Part shown: positions 8,079 to 16,928 of the stretch, in pieces
Position numbering within the stretch: the first letter of the stretch is position 1
How the letters are laid out: every line of letters starts with the position of its first letter
Assembly: GCA_025359905.1 (NCBI GenBank)
Contig: JANYDF010000082.1
Span: forward strand, 1 to 57,056
Length of the DNA stretch: 57,056 bases
Direction: 5' to 3'
From: Rhodospirillales bacterium
Lineage (GTDB): Bacteria > Pseudomonadota > Alphaproteobacteria > Acetobacterales > Acetobacteraceae
The notes under the pieces: generated by a model
Databases searched by the model: none
What the model was told of the DNA's origin: nothing
What the model saw: the letters and a program-made list of their open reading frames with translations, nothing else
Made by a program: the position numbers and the translations under genes

Positions 8079-10163
8079 TCAGATCGCGCCGACGGTGCGA
8101 ATGCGCGCGCGCGGGAAAATCTCGCTTTGCGCCAGCACCGGCGTGGCTGGGCGAATACGCTCGACGATGGCGCGCACGTGAAAGCGGGTGGCGCTGCCGG
8201 TGACCAGCGCCGGGGCCTCGCCCGCACGGGTGGCGGCGTCGAACGCAGTGCGAAACCCCTGCATGAATTCGGTGACGCGCAATGGCGGCATGGCCAATTG
8301 CCGGTCCTCGGCCGGGCCGACCAACGCCTCCATGAACTCGCTTTCCCAGGCGGACGAGAGCGTAATCAGCGGCACGTAGCCGCCCGGCCCCATGTGGCTG
8401 TCGCTGATCTGTCGCGCCAGCCTTGTGCGGACATGGGCGCAGATGGCGGGCACCGAGCGCACCGGCCCGGCGCAGGCTTCTTGAATGCCCTCCAGAATCG
8501 TCGAAAGATCGCGGATCGAAATCCGCTCGGCGAGCAAGGCTTGCAGCACCCGCTGCACGCCGCCGGTGGAGATTTGCGACGGAATCAATTCGGTCACCAG
8601 CTTCTGCTGATCCCGCGGCAGATCGTCGAGCAGCTTTTGCGCCTCGGGGAACGACAGCAGTTCCGCCATGGTCTGCTTCACGATCTCCGTCAGATGGGTG
8701 CACAGCACGCTGGCCGGATCGACCACCGTACAGCCGCGAAACTCGGCTTCCTCGCGCAAGGCCGGGTCGATCCAACTGGCGGGCAGACCGAACGCCGGTT
8801 CGGTGGTGGCCTCGCCGGGCAGCGGCGGGGTTTCGCCGGATTGCGCCATGGCCAGCAATTTGGTCGGGCGGATCACGCCGCGCCCAGCCTCGATTTCCTT
8901 GATCCGCACGCAGTACGTGTCGGCTTGCAGTTGCATGTTGTCCTGAATGCGCACCGGCGGCAGCACGAAGCCCATTTCGGCGGCAATCGAGCGGCGCAGG
9001 CCCTTGATCTGTTCGGTCAGGCGCGGCGTGTCGCCGCCCGCGAGCGCCAGCAGGCCGTAGCCGAGTTCAAGCCGGATCATGTCGATCCGCAACACCTCGC
9101 TGATCGGCGGCTCGCTTGGCAGCGTGGCGCGCGGCGCTTCGGCAGCGGCCTCAGCGGCCGGATTCTTCATGCGGAAATAGGCACCGCCCGCCGCCAGCCC
9201 AGCCAGCGCGAAGAATGGCAAGCTGGGCAGCCCCGGCATCAGCGCCAGCAAGGCTGCCGCGCCGGATGCCATCGCCAGCGGTTTCGGGCTGCCGCCCAAC
9301 TGGCGCACCAGCGCGATATCGGCGCTGCCCTCGGTGGCGCCCTTGGTGACCACGATACCGGCGGCGGTGGAGACCAGCAGTGCCGGGATTTGGCTGACCA
9401 GACCGTCGCCGATGGTCAGCGTGGTGTAGGTCGAAGCAGCATCGGCGAACGGCAGCCCGTGCCGCAAAATGCCGATGGTCAGGCCGCCGACGATGTTGAT
9501 GCTGGTGATGATGAGGGCCGCGATGGCGTCGCCGCGCACGAACTTCGCCGCACCGTCCATCGCGCCGTAGAACCCGCTTTCCTCCTCCAACTCTCGCCGC
9601 CGCACCCGGGCCACTTTCTCGTCGATGGCGCCCGCCGACAACTCGGCGTCGATGGCCATCTGCTTGCCCGGCATCGCATCGAGGCTGAACCGTGCGGCGA
9701 CTTCGGCGATGCGGCCTGAGCCTTTGGTGATGACCATGAAGTTCACCACCAGCAGGATGGCGAACAGAATGATGCCGATTACGATGTCGCCGCCCATCAG
9801 GAAGCCGCCGAACGCTGCGACCACATGCCCGGCGGCGCCGGAGCCTTCGTTGCCGCGCGACAGGATCAGCCGGGTGGTGGCGACGTTCAGCGACAACCGC
9901 AACAGCGTTGTCAACAGCAACAAGGTTGGAAAACTGGTGAAATCCAGCGGGCGGCGCACGAAGATCGCCACCATCAGCACCAGCACGGCGGACGTGACCG
10001 AAAGCGCCAGCCCGATATCCAGCAGGAAGGCGGGCAGCGGTAAAATCAGCACCGACAGCAGCGCCACCAGACCGATGGACAGCCCAACGTCGGTGCCCGG
10101 CAGATAGCGCCGCAGCTTGGCGGTCAGCGCCGGGTCGAGATTGAGCAGGCTGGCCGCACTCAT
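8079..10163 (-). CDS. flhA: Flagellar type III export gate protein FlhA
   Basis: The 694-residue protein has the family's usual length. About eight membrane segments fill the first 320 residues. The conserved FHIPEP-family block reads RPLDFTSFPTLLLLTTLLRL and then LNVATTRLIL, and the cytoplasmic loop includes MPGKQMAIDAELSAGAID. The C-terminal cytoplasmic domain, which docks chaperone-substrate pairs, follows. FlhA forms the export gate ring inside the MS ring. Its ATG overlaps the flbD stop by 4 bp. Confidence 0.97.
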   Translation of the reverse strand: MSAASLLNLDPALTAKLRRYLPGTDVGLSIGLVALLSVLILPLPAFLLDIGLALSVTSAVLVLMVAIFVRRPLDFTSFPTLLLLTTLLRLSLNVATTRLILSRGNEGSGAAGHVVAAFGGFLMGGDIVIGIILFAILLVVNFMVITKGSGRIAEVAARFSLDAMPGKQMAIDAELSAGAIDEKVARVRRRELEEESGFYGAMDGAAKFVRGDAIAALIITSINIVGGLTIGILRHGLPFADAASTYTTLTIGDGLVSQIPALLVSTAAGIVVTKGATEGSADIALVRQLGGSPKPLAMASGAAALLALMPGLPSLPFFALAGLAAGGAYFRMKNPAAEAAAEAPRATLPSEPPISEVLRIDMIRLELGYGLLALAGGDTPRLTEQIKGLRRSIAAEMGFVLPPVRIQDNMQLQADTYCVRIKEIEAGRGVIRPTKLLAMAQSGETPPLPGEATTEPAFGLPASWIDPALREEAEFRGCTVVDPASVLCTHLTEIVKQTMAELLSFPEAQKLLDDLPRDQQKLVTELIPSQISTGGVQRVLQALLAERISIRDLSTILEGIQEACAGPVRSVPAICAHVRTRLARQISDSHMGPGGYVPLITLSSAWESEFMEALVGPAEDRQLAMPPLRVTEFMQGFRTAFDAATRAGEAPALVTGSATRFHVRAIVERIRPATPVLAQSEIFPRARIRTVGAI

Positions 10164-11482
10164 GCCGCCACCCCCGTGGCCGGCGGCGGCACGGCGGAAC
10201 CGGCGGCGGCGTAGTCGCGCAGCTTGTTGCGCAGCGCACGAATGGAGATGCCCAGGATGGTGGCGGCGTGCGTGCGATTGCCCGCCGTGTGGCGCAGCGT
10301 CTGCAAGATCAGGTCGCGTTCCACGTCGGTCATCCGGCGGCCAACCCAGGCGCCGGACACTGCAACGGCCGCTGTCGCTGGGGCCTCGCCGCTAAGTTCG
10401 ATAGCGTCCTCGGCAATTTCGGTTCCGCTGGCCAGCAACACCGCGCGGTGCACGGTGTTCTCCAGTTCGCGGACATTGCCGCGCCAACCATGCGCGGTCA
10501 GCCGGTGCAGCGCCGGGCCAGTGAACGGCCGCCACGCCAGCCCGTTGGCTTCAGCGTAGTGCCGGGCGAAATGGTTGGCCAGCGCCACGATATCGCCGGG
10601 CCGGTCGCGCAGCGGCGGGATGCGGATGGCGACCACGTTGAGGCGGAAATACAGATCCTCGCGGAAACGCTTCTGCTCGACCTCGCTGCGCAGATCGCGG
10701 TTGGTGGTTGCCAGAATGCGGACGTTCACCTTCACCGGCGCGCTGCCGCCGACGCGATCGACCTCGCGCTCCTGCACCGCGCGCAGCAGCTTGGCTTGCA
10801 GGCGCATGTCCATCTCGCCGATTTCATCCAGCAGCAGTGTGCCGCCCTCGGCGGCCTCGAACTTGCCAATGCGCCGGGCCACGGCACCGCTGAAGGCGCC
10901 TTTCTCGTGGCCGAACAACTCGCTTTCCAGCAGCGCTTCGGGAATGGCGGCGCAATTCAACGCCACGAACGGCCCGTGCGCCCGGCGCGAACGGCGGTGG
11001 ATATGCCGCGCCAGAACTTCCTTGCCGGTGCCGCTTTCGCCGGTGATCAGCACCGAGGCTTCGGCCCCTGCCACTAGTTCGGCGCGCTGCACGGTGGCGG
11101 CCATGACCGGGTCGTTGACGATCAAGCCGCGTTCGCCATTGACCACGGCGGCGAGGATGGCGGCGACCAATTGCGGATCGGGCGGCAAATCGAGGAACTC
11201 GCGCGCACCGGCCCGAATAGCGGCGACGGCGGCGTTGGAATCGCGGGCGGTGCCGCAGGCAATCACCGGGGTGGCGATGCGCTCGGCGCGCAGGGCTTCC
11301 AGCAGCCCCATTATATCCTGGCACAACTCGCACAGCACGGCATCCACCGCTTCTGCCGAACGCAATGCGGCAAGGCCGGTCTGCACCGTTGCCGCGTGCA
11401 TAATCTGCGCGCCGCGCGCGATGGCGAGCTTGGCGGCTTGCCCAAGCGGGCCGGTCATCGAACCGATGATCAGGATGCGCAT
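10160..11482 (-). CDS. flbD: Sigma-54-dependent flagellar activator FlbD
   Basis: This 440-residue NtrC-type activator has an N-terminal receiver-like domain (1-115) that lacks the normal acidic pocket and phospho-acceptor context. A central AAA+ domain follows with Walker A GESGTGKE, ESELFGHEKG, Walker B LLLDEIGEMD, and RFREDLYFRLNVV. A Fis-type helix-turn-helix (RTHAATILGISIRALRNKL) closes it. The sigma-54 contact loop reads GAFSGA (195-200) where GAFTGA is usual. In Caulobacter, FlbD activates late flagellar operons and represses early ones. The two sigma-54 promoters at 16726 and 16871 are obvious candidate targets. Confidence 0.93.
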   Translation of the reverse strand: MRILIIGSMTGPLGQAAKLAIARGAQIMHAATVQTGLAALRSAEAVDAVLCELCQDIMGLLEALRAERIATPVIACGTARDSNAAVAAIRAGAREFLDLPPDPQLVAAILAAVVNGERGLIVNDPVMAATVQRAELVAGAEASVLITGESGTGKEVLARHIHRRSRRAHGPFVALNCAAIPEALLESELFGHEKGAFSGAVARRIGKFEAAEGGTLLLDEIGEMDMRLQAKLLRAVQEREVDRVGGSAPVKVNVRILATTNRDLRSEVEQKRFREDLYFRLNVVAIRIPPLRDRPGDIVALANHFARHYAEANGLAWRPFTGPALHRLTAHGWRGNVRELENTVHRAVLLASGTEIAEDAIELSGEAPATAAVAVSGAWVGRRMTDVERDLILQTLRHTAGNRTHAATILGISIRALRNKLRDYAAAGSAVPPPATGVAA

Positions 11483-11516
11483 GGCGGCGTGCGGCGCGTT
11501 TGTGGTGCAGCCATGT

Positions 11517-11843
11517 TCAATTCGACCGTTCGGCCTTGACGATTTCGGTCATGGTCACGCCCAGCCGGTTGTCGTCCACCATCACCACTTCGCCGCGCGC
11601 GACGAGGCGGTTGTTCACATAGATGTCGATGGCCTCGCCAAGTTTGCGATCCAGTTCCACCACCGCGCCGCGCCCGAGTTTCAGCAATTGACTGACCTGC
11701 ATGGTGGCCTTGCCAAGTACGGCGCTGACGGTCACCGGCACGTCGTAGACCGCCTCCAGATCGCGGGCCATTCGCACCGTGCCGTGTTCTGGCTCCGGGA
11801 TCGCCGGGTCGGATTGCGGCGGGAATTCGACGTCGTCTTGCAT
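11517..11843 (-). CDS. fliN: Flagellar motor switch protein FliN
   Basis: The 108-residue product contains the SpoA/FliN domain: VPVTVSAVLGKATMQVSQLL, GAVVELDRKLGEAIDIYVNN, and VARGEVVMVDDNRLGV. FliN forms the lower C-ring and binds export cargo and CheY. The start at MQDDVEF was chosen because the frame further upstream overlaps fliG. It lies 22 bp after fliG and 34 bp before flbD. No fliM is present in the window. Confidence 0.95.
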   Translation of the reverse strand: MQDDVEFPPQSDPAIPEPEHGTVRMARDLEAVYDVPVTVSAVLGKATMQVSQLLKLGRGAVVELDRKLGEAIDIYVNNRLVARGEVVMVDDNRLGVTMTEIVKAERSN

Positions 11844-11865
11844 GGTTGGGGTCCGATCCTGACTG

Positions 11866-12879
11866 TCAGTAGACAAGTTGTTCGTCTTTGCTTTCGGAGA
11901 TTTCGATCTGGCCCTGCGCGGCGAGCTCCTTGGCCAATGCCACGATCGAGGCTTGCGCCTCGTCCACGTCACGCAGTTTCACCGGGCCGAGATTGTCGAT
12001 TTCCTCGCGCAGCATCTTGCCGGCGCGTTCGGACAGGTTGCTGAAGAACAATTCGCGCAGTTTCTCCGAGGCGCCCTTGAGCGCCAGCGGCAGCTTATCC
12101 TTGTCCACCGCGCGCATCAGCGCCTGCACCGCGACCGGGGTCAGGCGTTGCAGATCGTCGAAGGTGAACATCAGCGACTTGATCCGCTCGGCGGCCTCGC
12201 GGTTGCGTTCCTCCAGCGCCGCGACAAAGCGCTGCTCGGCCTGCCGGTCGAGATTGTTGAAGATCTCGGCCATGAGTTCATGCGCATCGCGCCGCGTGGC
12301 GCGCGCCAGATTGGACATGAATTCCGAACGCAACGTGCGCTCGACGCCGTCCAGCACGTCCTTTTGCACGCTCTCCATGCGCAACATGCGCATCACGACT
12401 TCCATCGCAAAGCCGTCCGGCAGCAACGACAGCACGCGTGCGGCGTGCGGCGGGCGCACCTTGGACAGCACGACGGCGACGGTCTGCGGGTATTCGTTCT
12501 TCAGATAGTTGGCCAGCACTGCCTCGCTGACATTGCCGAGCTTGTCCCACATGGTGCGCCCGGCCGGGCCGCGAATTTCCTCCATGATTTGCAGCACGCG
12601 CTCACGCGGCAGGGTTTTCAGCAGCAGCCGCTCAGTGTTCTCGAAGCTGCCGACCAGACTGCCGGCGCCGCCAAGTTCTTGGGTGAACTCGGTGCACAGC
12701 CGCTCCACCGCGTCGGCCGACACCGGGCCAAGCTGGGCCATGGCCGAGGAGATTTCCTTGATCTCGTCTTCGTGCATCAGCTTGAACAGCGTCGCGCAAT
12801 GGTCCTCGCCCAGCGCCAGCATGAGCAGTGCTGCTTTCTGCGGCCCGCTCAGTACGCGGCCTTCGTCTTCGCGCGCCAT
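11866..12879 (-). CDS. fliG: Flagellar motor switch protein FliG
   Basis: The 337-residue protein shows the FliG N, middle and C domains: [17 protein letters not shown] at the start, [14 protein letters not shown] plus the middle-domain EHPQ-like patch, and the torque-generating charged helix region [21 protein letters not shown]. It links the FliF MS ring to FliM/FliN and interacts with the stator. Its ATG overlaps the fliF TAA by one base (TAATG). Confidence 0.97.
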   Translation of the reverse strand: MAREDEGRVLSGPQKAALLMLALGEDHCATLFKLMHEDEIKEISSAMAQLGPVSADAVERLCTEFTQELGGAGSLVGSFENTERLLLKTLPRERVLQIMEEIRGPAGRTMWDKLGNVSEAVLANYLKNEYPQTVAVVLSKVRPPHAARVLSLLPDGFAMEVVMRMLRMESVQKDVLDGVERTLRSEFMSNLARATRRDAHELMAEIFNNLDRQAEQRFVAALEERNREAAERIKSLMFTFDDLQRLTPVAVQALMRAVDKDKLPLALKGASEKLRELFFSNLSERAGKMLREEIDNLGPVKLRDVDEAQASIVALAKELAAQGQIEISESKDEQLVY

Positions 12880-14582
12880 TATCCTGCCTCCTGGTACATC
12901 CAGGCGCGAATAATCGACAGGCTTTCGTCGGGGTGGGTCTGCACCAATTCACCCAGCCGGCGGATCGAGGAGGCGCGCAACTGGCCTTCGATGTTGGCGA
13001 TATGGACCATGCTGTCCTCGGCGCTCTGCGCCATCAGTGCGGTGCCGCCGCCGTTATTGGCCTGCGCGCCGCCGCCGGATTGGCCGGGGCCAGCCGCCAG
13101 CAGCAACTGACCGCCGCCCGGAACGCCCCCCGCGCCAACGCCCCCCGCGCCAACGCCTGCCGTGGCCAGCATGTTCATGCCCATCGCATTGGCGGCGGCT
13201 TCGGGCAGATGCGTGATGCGTTGCACCATCGGGCGCAGCACGAACAGCAGTGCGAGGATGCCGAGCAACCCAAGCAATCCGGTCTGGCTCAAGCGCAGCA
13301 CGTCGGATTTGTCGAAGCCGAGCGGCAGCAACGGCGGTGCGGCGTCGGTTTCGGCGGCGGCGAACCTCATGCTGACGACATCGATGTGATCGCCGCGCTT
13401 TTCGTCGAAGCCAATGGCGCTGCGGACCAGTGTGCTGATGCGGTCGATATCGTCCTGCGCACGCGGCTGCCATTGTGCGACGCCCTTGGCGTCCTTCGCT
13501 TCGATTCCGTCGATCATCACGGCAAGGCTGATGCGTTTGATCTGCGGATGCTCGCGCACGATGGTGCGTACGGTCTTGCCGATTTCGTAGTTGGTGGTTT
13601 CTTCCTGCTTCTGTTCCTGACTGCCCGCGCCGCTGCTGCTGGCATCGGCGTTCGGTAAATTGTTCTGCACCGTGGTGGGCGCCGCCGCCTCGGTGCTTTT
13701 GCTGCTGCCGTTCACGGTCTGGGTGCCGCGCACCACTTGGCCTTCGGGGTCGAATTTTTCCTGGGTTTCGTGGATCTGGTCGAAATCCATCTCCACCGCC
13801 GCTTCGGCACGCACACGCCCGGCCCCCAGGCTCGGCTCCAGCATTTCCTCCACCGCGCGCGACAGCCGCACTTCGGTGGCGCGGCGCAAATCGCTGGCGC
13901 TGTTGCCGCTGTCGGACCCGCCGGTGGCCACGCCCGCGCGCGCCAGCAGCGTGCCGTGCGTGTCGGCGATGGCGACGTTCTGCGTCCGCAGCCCAGGTAC
14001 GGCGGCGGCGACCAAGGTGAGGATCGATTGCACCGCTTCGTGATCCAGCCGGTTATTGCCAGCCAGCGTCAGCAACACCGACGCCTGTGCATCCTGATGC
14101 GAGGTGGCGAACGGCTCGCGGTGCGGCAGCACCACATGCACCCGCGCGTTGCGCACGCCCTGCATGGCGCGAATGGTGCGTGCCAGTTCGCCTTCCAGCG
14201 CGCGGGTCTGGTTGATGGTCTGCTGAAACTGGCTGGCGACCAATCCATCGCCGCGGTCGAAAATCTCGTAGCCGATGGCGCCGCCGGATGGCAGGCCCTC
14301 ACGCGCCAGCAACAGCCGGGCGCGTGCCACCTGACTTTCCGGCACCAGAATCTCGGTGCCCTGGCGGCCGACCTGGCTCGGGATGTGCTGATGGTCGAGC
14401 GCATCGGCCATCTGCCCGGCCTCGCGCATGTCCAGATCGCCATACAGCAGCGCCATCCGTTCGGCGCCGCCGCCGCGCAGCACCAGCAGCGCTAGCACCG
14501 CCAGCACACTGATGCCAACCGCCGCCATCGCCACCAGACGGCCAGCGCCGAGGGCTTGCAGCCCTTTCAGCAGGTCGCGCAT
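12879..14582 (-). CDS. fliF: Flagellar MS-ring protein FliF
   Basis: The 567-residue protein begins with one membrane segment (about residues 17-37). Two ring-building motifs follow: [17 protein letters not shown] and [19 protein letters not shown], then the [17 protein letters not shown] and [12 protein letters not shown] blocks. A second membrane segment lies near residue 435. The C-terminal tail that binds FliG follows after a glycine-rich linker ([11 protein letters not shown]). FliF forms the MS ring, the first assembled basal body part. No sigma-54 site was found directly upstream. Confidence 0.97.
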   Translation of the reverse strand: MRDLLKGLQALGAGRLVAMAAVGISVLAVLALLVLRGGGAERMALLYGDLDMREAGQMADALDHQHIPSQVGRQGTEILVPESQVARARLLLAREGLPSGGAIGYEIFDRGDGLVASQFQQTINQTRALEGELARTIRAMQGVRNARVHVVLPHREPFATSHQDAQASVLLTLAGNNRLDHEAVQSILTLVAAAVPGLRTQNVAIADTHGTLLARAGVATGGSDSGNSASDLRRATEVRLSRAVEEMLEPSLGAGRVRAEAAVEMDFDQIHETQEKFDPEGQVVRGTQTVNGSSKSTEAAAPTTVQNNLPNADASSSGAGSQEQKQEETTNYEIGKTVRTIVREHPQIKRISLAVMIDGIEAKDAKGVAQWQPRAQDDIDRISTLVRSAIGFDEKRGDHIDVVSMRFAAAETDAAPPLLPLGFDKSDVLRLSQTGLLGLLGILALLFVLRPMVQRITHLPEAAANAMGMNMLATAGVGAGGVGAGGVPGGGQLLLAAGPGQSGGGAQANNGGGTALMAQSAEDSMVHIANIEGQLRASSIRRLGELVQTHPDESLSIIRAWMYQEAG

Positions 14583-14657
14583 GGCCGCTCCGCCCCGCCG
14601 CGCGGGCAGTGCCGCTGCAGCGGCGTGGAAGTGCTGCGGCCCAAGCCTGCCATTGCT

Positions 14658-14697
14658 GAAAAATTCTCCGCTGCCGCCACATCGATGTGACGGCGGC
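14658..14697 (-). terminator. Possible intrinsic terminator between flgD and fliF
   Basis: Read on the minus strand, an imperfect hairpin at 14697-14673 (GCCGCC...CACATCGATGTG...GCGGC) is followed eight bases later by a run of five T. It lies in the 162-bp gap after flgD, so it may attenuate read-through from the fliK-flgD part into fliF. The stem has a 2-base bulge and the T-run is set back, so the call is tentative. Confidence 0.35.
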
Positions 14698-14744
14698 CAA
14701 GGTGCCCTTGCGGCCTTTCCCGGAGGTTAATGCGGCGCGGCGGA

Positions 14745-15416
14745 TCAGTTGTGCACGGCGACGACGCTGGTCATGTTGACCGGCAGCGCGCCGAGCAGCA
14801 CTTCGACCGCGCCATTCTGTTGCTGCACCGAGGTGGCCTTGCCCAGAATGGTGAACGGCAGCGCCGTGGTGCTGCCGTCGGCGGCGACGGCGCCGACGCT
14901 CACCGTGTAACTGCCGTCCGGTGCGGTGGCGCCCGATGCCGTCTGGCCCTGCCATGTCCAATGGTTGGCGCCCTGCGTGGCAGTCATCGCTGCGGTGTAA
15001 ACCGCCTTGCCTTTGCTGTCGTAGACGGAGACGGCAACCGGCCCGGCTGTCGGCGCGGTGAAATTGATCTGGCCGGTGCCCTGTTGCAGCGGCATCGACG
15101 CGGACGTGGCTTCCACGGTCTTGCCCAGAATTTGGCTCGATTGCAGCACGTTGTTGCCTTGCAGAAGCTGGATCATCTGATTGAGATTGCTGTTGGTGTT
15201 GATCTGCTGCTCGACGCCGGAGAACTGCACCAATTCGCTGGTGAACTGGTTGCTATCCATCGGGTTGGATGGGTCCTGGTTCTGCAACTGCGTGGTCAGC
15301 ATCTTCAGGAAGGTCTGGTAGTTGTTGGTCAGCGAGCCCAGGGCCGACTGGCCGCTGGCTGTGGTGGCAGCGGGTGCTGCGGTGGTGGCCGCCGTGGCGG
15401 CGCTGATGCTGGTCAT
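14745..15416 (-). CDS. flgD: Flagellar hook capping protein FlgD
   Basis: The 223-residue protein has the FlgD N-terminal motif YQTFLKMLTTQLQNQDPSNP, then DSNQFTSELVQFSGVEQQI. A C-terminal Ig-like/tudor module follows (VYDSKGKAVYT, GSYTVSVGAVAADG). The first 25 residues are an Ala/Thr-rich export leader. FlgD caps the growing hook and is itself exported by the FlhA system. It lies 15 bp downstream of fliK. Confidence 0.95.
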   Translation of the reverse strand: MTSISAATAATTAAPAATTASGQSALGSLTNNYQTFLKMLTTQLQNQDPSNPMDSNQFTSELVQFSGVEQQINTNSNLNQMIQLLQGNNVLQSSQILGKTVEATSASMPLQQGTGQINFTAPTAGPVAVSVYDSKGKAVYTAAMTATQGANHWTWQGQTASGATAPDGSYTVSVGAVAADGSTTALPFTILGKATSVQQQNGAVEVLLGALPVNMTSVVAVHN

Positions 15417-15431
15417 GGCGAATCCCTCAGG

Positions 15432-16676
15432 TCAGGCGGTGATGTCGAGGCCGGAGCGCGGTTCGGCGGTGCCGGACGGCGGACCCGCGCCCGATGGCGT
15501 TGCCGGCAAAGCCGGGCGGCCGGGCGCGTCCGCCTGGTGCGGCAGGCGGCGGCCGTTGCCTGCGGCGTCGGGCAGTCCGGGGCTAGGCGACATCCATCCC
15601 TCCGTTGGGGGGCTGGAGGCCGCAGGCGCCTTGGGGGCGGCTTGCGACAATTCCAGCGTCAGGCTCGGCGGCGGACCCGCCGGGGCGGCTTTGTCGAGTG
15701 CGGTCCGCAGGCCTGCCGCTTCGCGGTGCAGCAATGCCAGCGTGTCCGGACGATCCACCAGCAAGCTGGCCAGCGTGCCGCCGCCCGGCAGCCGCCGCAC
15801 GCTGATCTCGATGCTGCCCAATTCCGCCGGAGCCAGATGCACCGTGACATGGCGCGCGCCTTGGCCCGCCACCGCACGCATCACCGCGTGCGCGATCTGG
15901 TTCACCGGCGGCCCGGCGCTCGCCACCGGGTCGGATGCGGGACTCGCGCTGGCGGCTGAGGCGAGATGCGCCGCCGGATGCACAGCCGGTGGAGCGGCGG
16001 ACAGCGCCGGGGAAGCCGCGGCGTTCGCACTATCTTGTGGTGGCGTCGCGCTATCCGGCGGCGTGCGGTGGCTCGGGGCCGTTGCAGCGGCTGGGATTGT
16101 GTTGGGCGGAATAGGCCCAGGCTTTGCCGGAGCCTCGGTGTCAGGCGTCAGCGGACCCGCGCTAGCGGTACGTGGGCGCTGCGGGGCCGCCGCCACCCCG
16201 GCCACCGCCGGTTCGCTGGGCGGCGCTGCGGCAGGGGCGTCCGGCGGCGGCAGCGTTGTCAGCAGGATCGCCAGCGCGCCGGACAATGGCGGGCCTGGGT
16301 CCACGGCAGGCAGCGCCGGAGGCGCGCTATCGTCCGGTGTGCCGCTCGGCCGAGGCGGTGCCGCCGTTTTTGGCGCCGTGGCCTTACCGGTTGGCGGCGT
16401 AGCCGAGGCGGACGGCATGCCCAGCGCTGGCGGCGTGACCGGGACTGACGGCGTGGCCAGCGCTGACGGCGTGGCCGGGGCTGGCATGGCGGCGGCCGGC
16501 AGTGCTGGCAGATCCACTGCGGGTTGCGCGGCGGCGGCCACGGCGCTGGCGGTATTCAACAGCACGGCAAACGGGGCCAGCAGCGCACCGGCATCGCCGG
16601 TGGCCGCTTTGCCGATGGCGGGCGCGCCAACGGCAATGGGGCAAGGCGCGGTTGCGGCGGGCAGGCTCAGCGGCAT
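15432..16676 (-). CDS. fliK: Flagellar hook-length control protein FliK
   Basis: The 414-residue protein has an Ala/Pro-rich, low-complexity N-terminal two thirds, including imperfect (A)TPS/TP repeats near residue 80. The C-terminal Flg_hook domain is recognisable by VTVHLAPAELGSIEISVRRL and LLVDRPDTLALLHREAAGLR. That combination is typical of FliK, the exported ruler that switches export specificity. The start at 16676 is supported by GGAG ten bases upstream and by a sigma-54 promoter about 50 bp upstream; the open frame runs further but crosses that promoter. Confidence 0.88.
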   Translation of the reverse strand: MPLSLPAATAPCPIAVGAPAIGKAATGDAGALLAPFAVLLNTASAVAAAAQPAVDLPALPAAAMPAPATPSALATPSVPVTPPALGMPSASATPPTGKATAPKTAAPPRPSGTPDDSAPPALPAVDPGPPLSGALAILLTTLPPPDAPAAAPPSEPAVAGVAAAPQRPRTASAGPLTPDTEAPAKPGPIPPNTIPAAATAPSHRTPPDSATPPQDSANAAASPALSAAPPAVHPAAHLASAASASPASDPVASAGPPVNQIAHAVMRAVAGQGARHVTVHLAPAELGSIEISVRRLPGGGTLASLLVDRPDTLALLHREAAGLRTALDKAAPAGPPPSLTLELSQAAPKAPAASSPPTEGWMSPSPGLPDAAGNGRRLPHQADAPGRPALPATPSGAGPPSGTAEPRSGLDITA

Positions 16677-16725
16677 CGGTGTGGCGCTCCGGCGCGCCGG
16701 GCTGGCGTCGCTCGGGTCGCGGCAA

Positions 16726-16741
16726 CGCAAGCGCCGGGCCA
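16726..16741 (-). promoter_or_regulatory. Sigma-54 promoter for fliK operon
   Basis: Minus-strand sequence TGGCCCGGCGCTTGCG fits the -24/-12 consensus TGGCACG-N4-TTGCW. It has GG and GC exactly ten bases apart and one important mismatch (C for A). The predicted start point would lie about 38 bases before the fliK ATG. Confidence 0.65.
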
Positions 16742-16870
16742 GCGTTGGGCGAGGCCGATTGGGGCCAAACGGCCTGCGGCCCGGCAATCCGTGCCGGTCT
16801 GCCGCACCCGCCACGGCAAACTCTGCCGCCTGTGACGCCGCAAACCGGCGCATCCCCCGCGTTATCGCGC

Positions 16871-16886
16871 TGGCACGAAAGCTGCT
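16871..16886 (+). promoter_or_regulatory. Sigma-54 promoter for flgE operon
   Basis: TGGCACGAAAGCTGCT matches the full -24 box TGGCACG and has the invariant GC ten bases after GG (consensus TTGCW, here CTGCT). The flgE ATG is 42 bases downstream of the -12 box, with CGGAGAG as a ribosome site. It faces away from the fliK promoter 130 bp to the left. FlbD is the probable activator. Confidence 0.75.
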
Positions 16887-16928
16887 GCACCGCTTGCCAC
16901 GCAGCCACCTGCCCGGAGAGCCCACCGC

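Noticed and set aside
7161-9719. An 852-codon plus-strand frame opposite flhF and flhA
   Set aside because: It is a shadow of clear flagellar genes; the His/Arg/Gln-rich sequence has no family resemblance.
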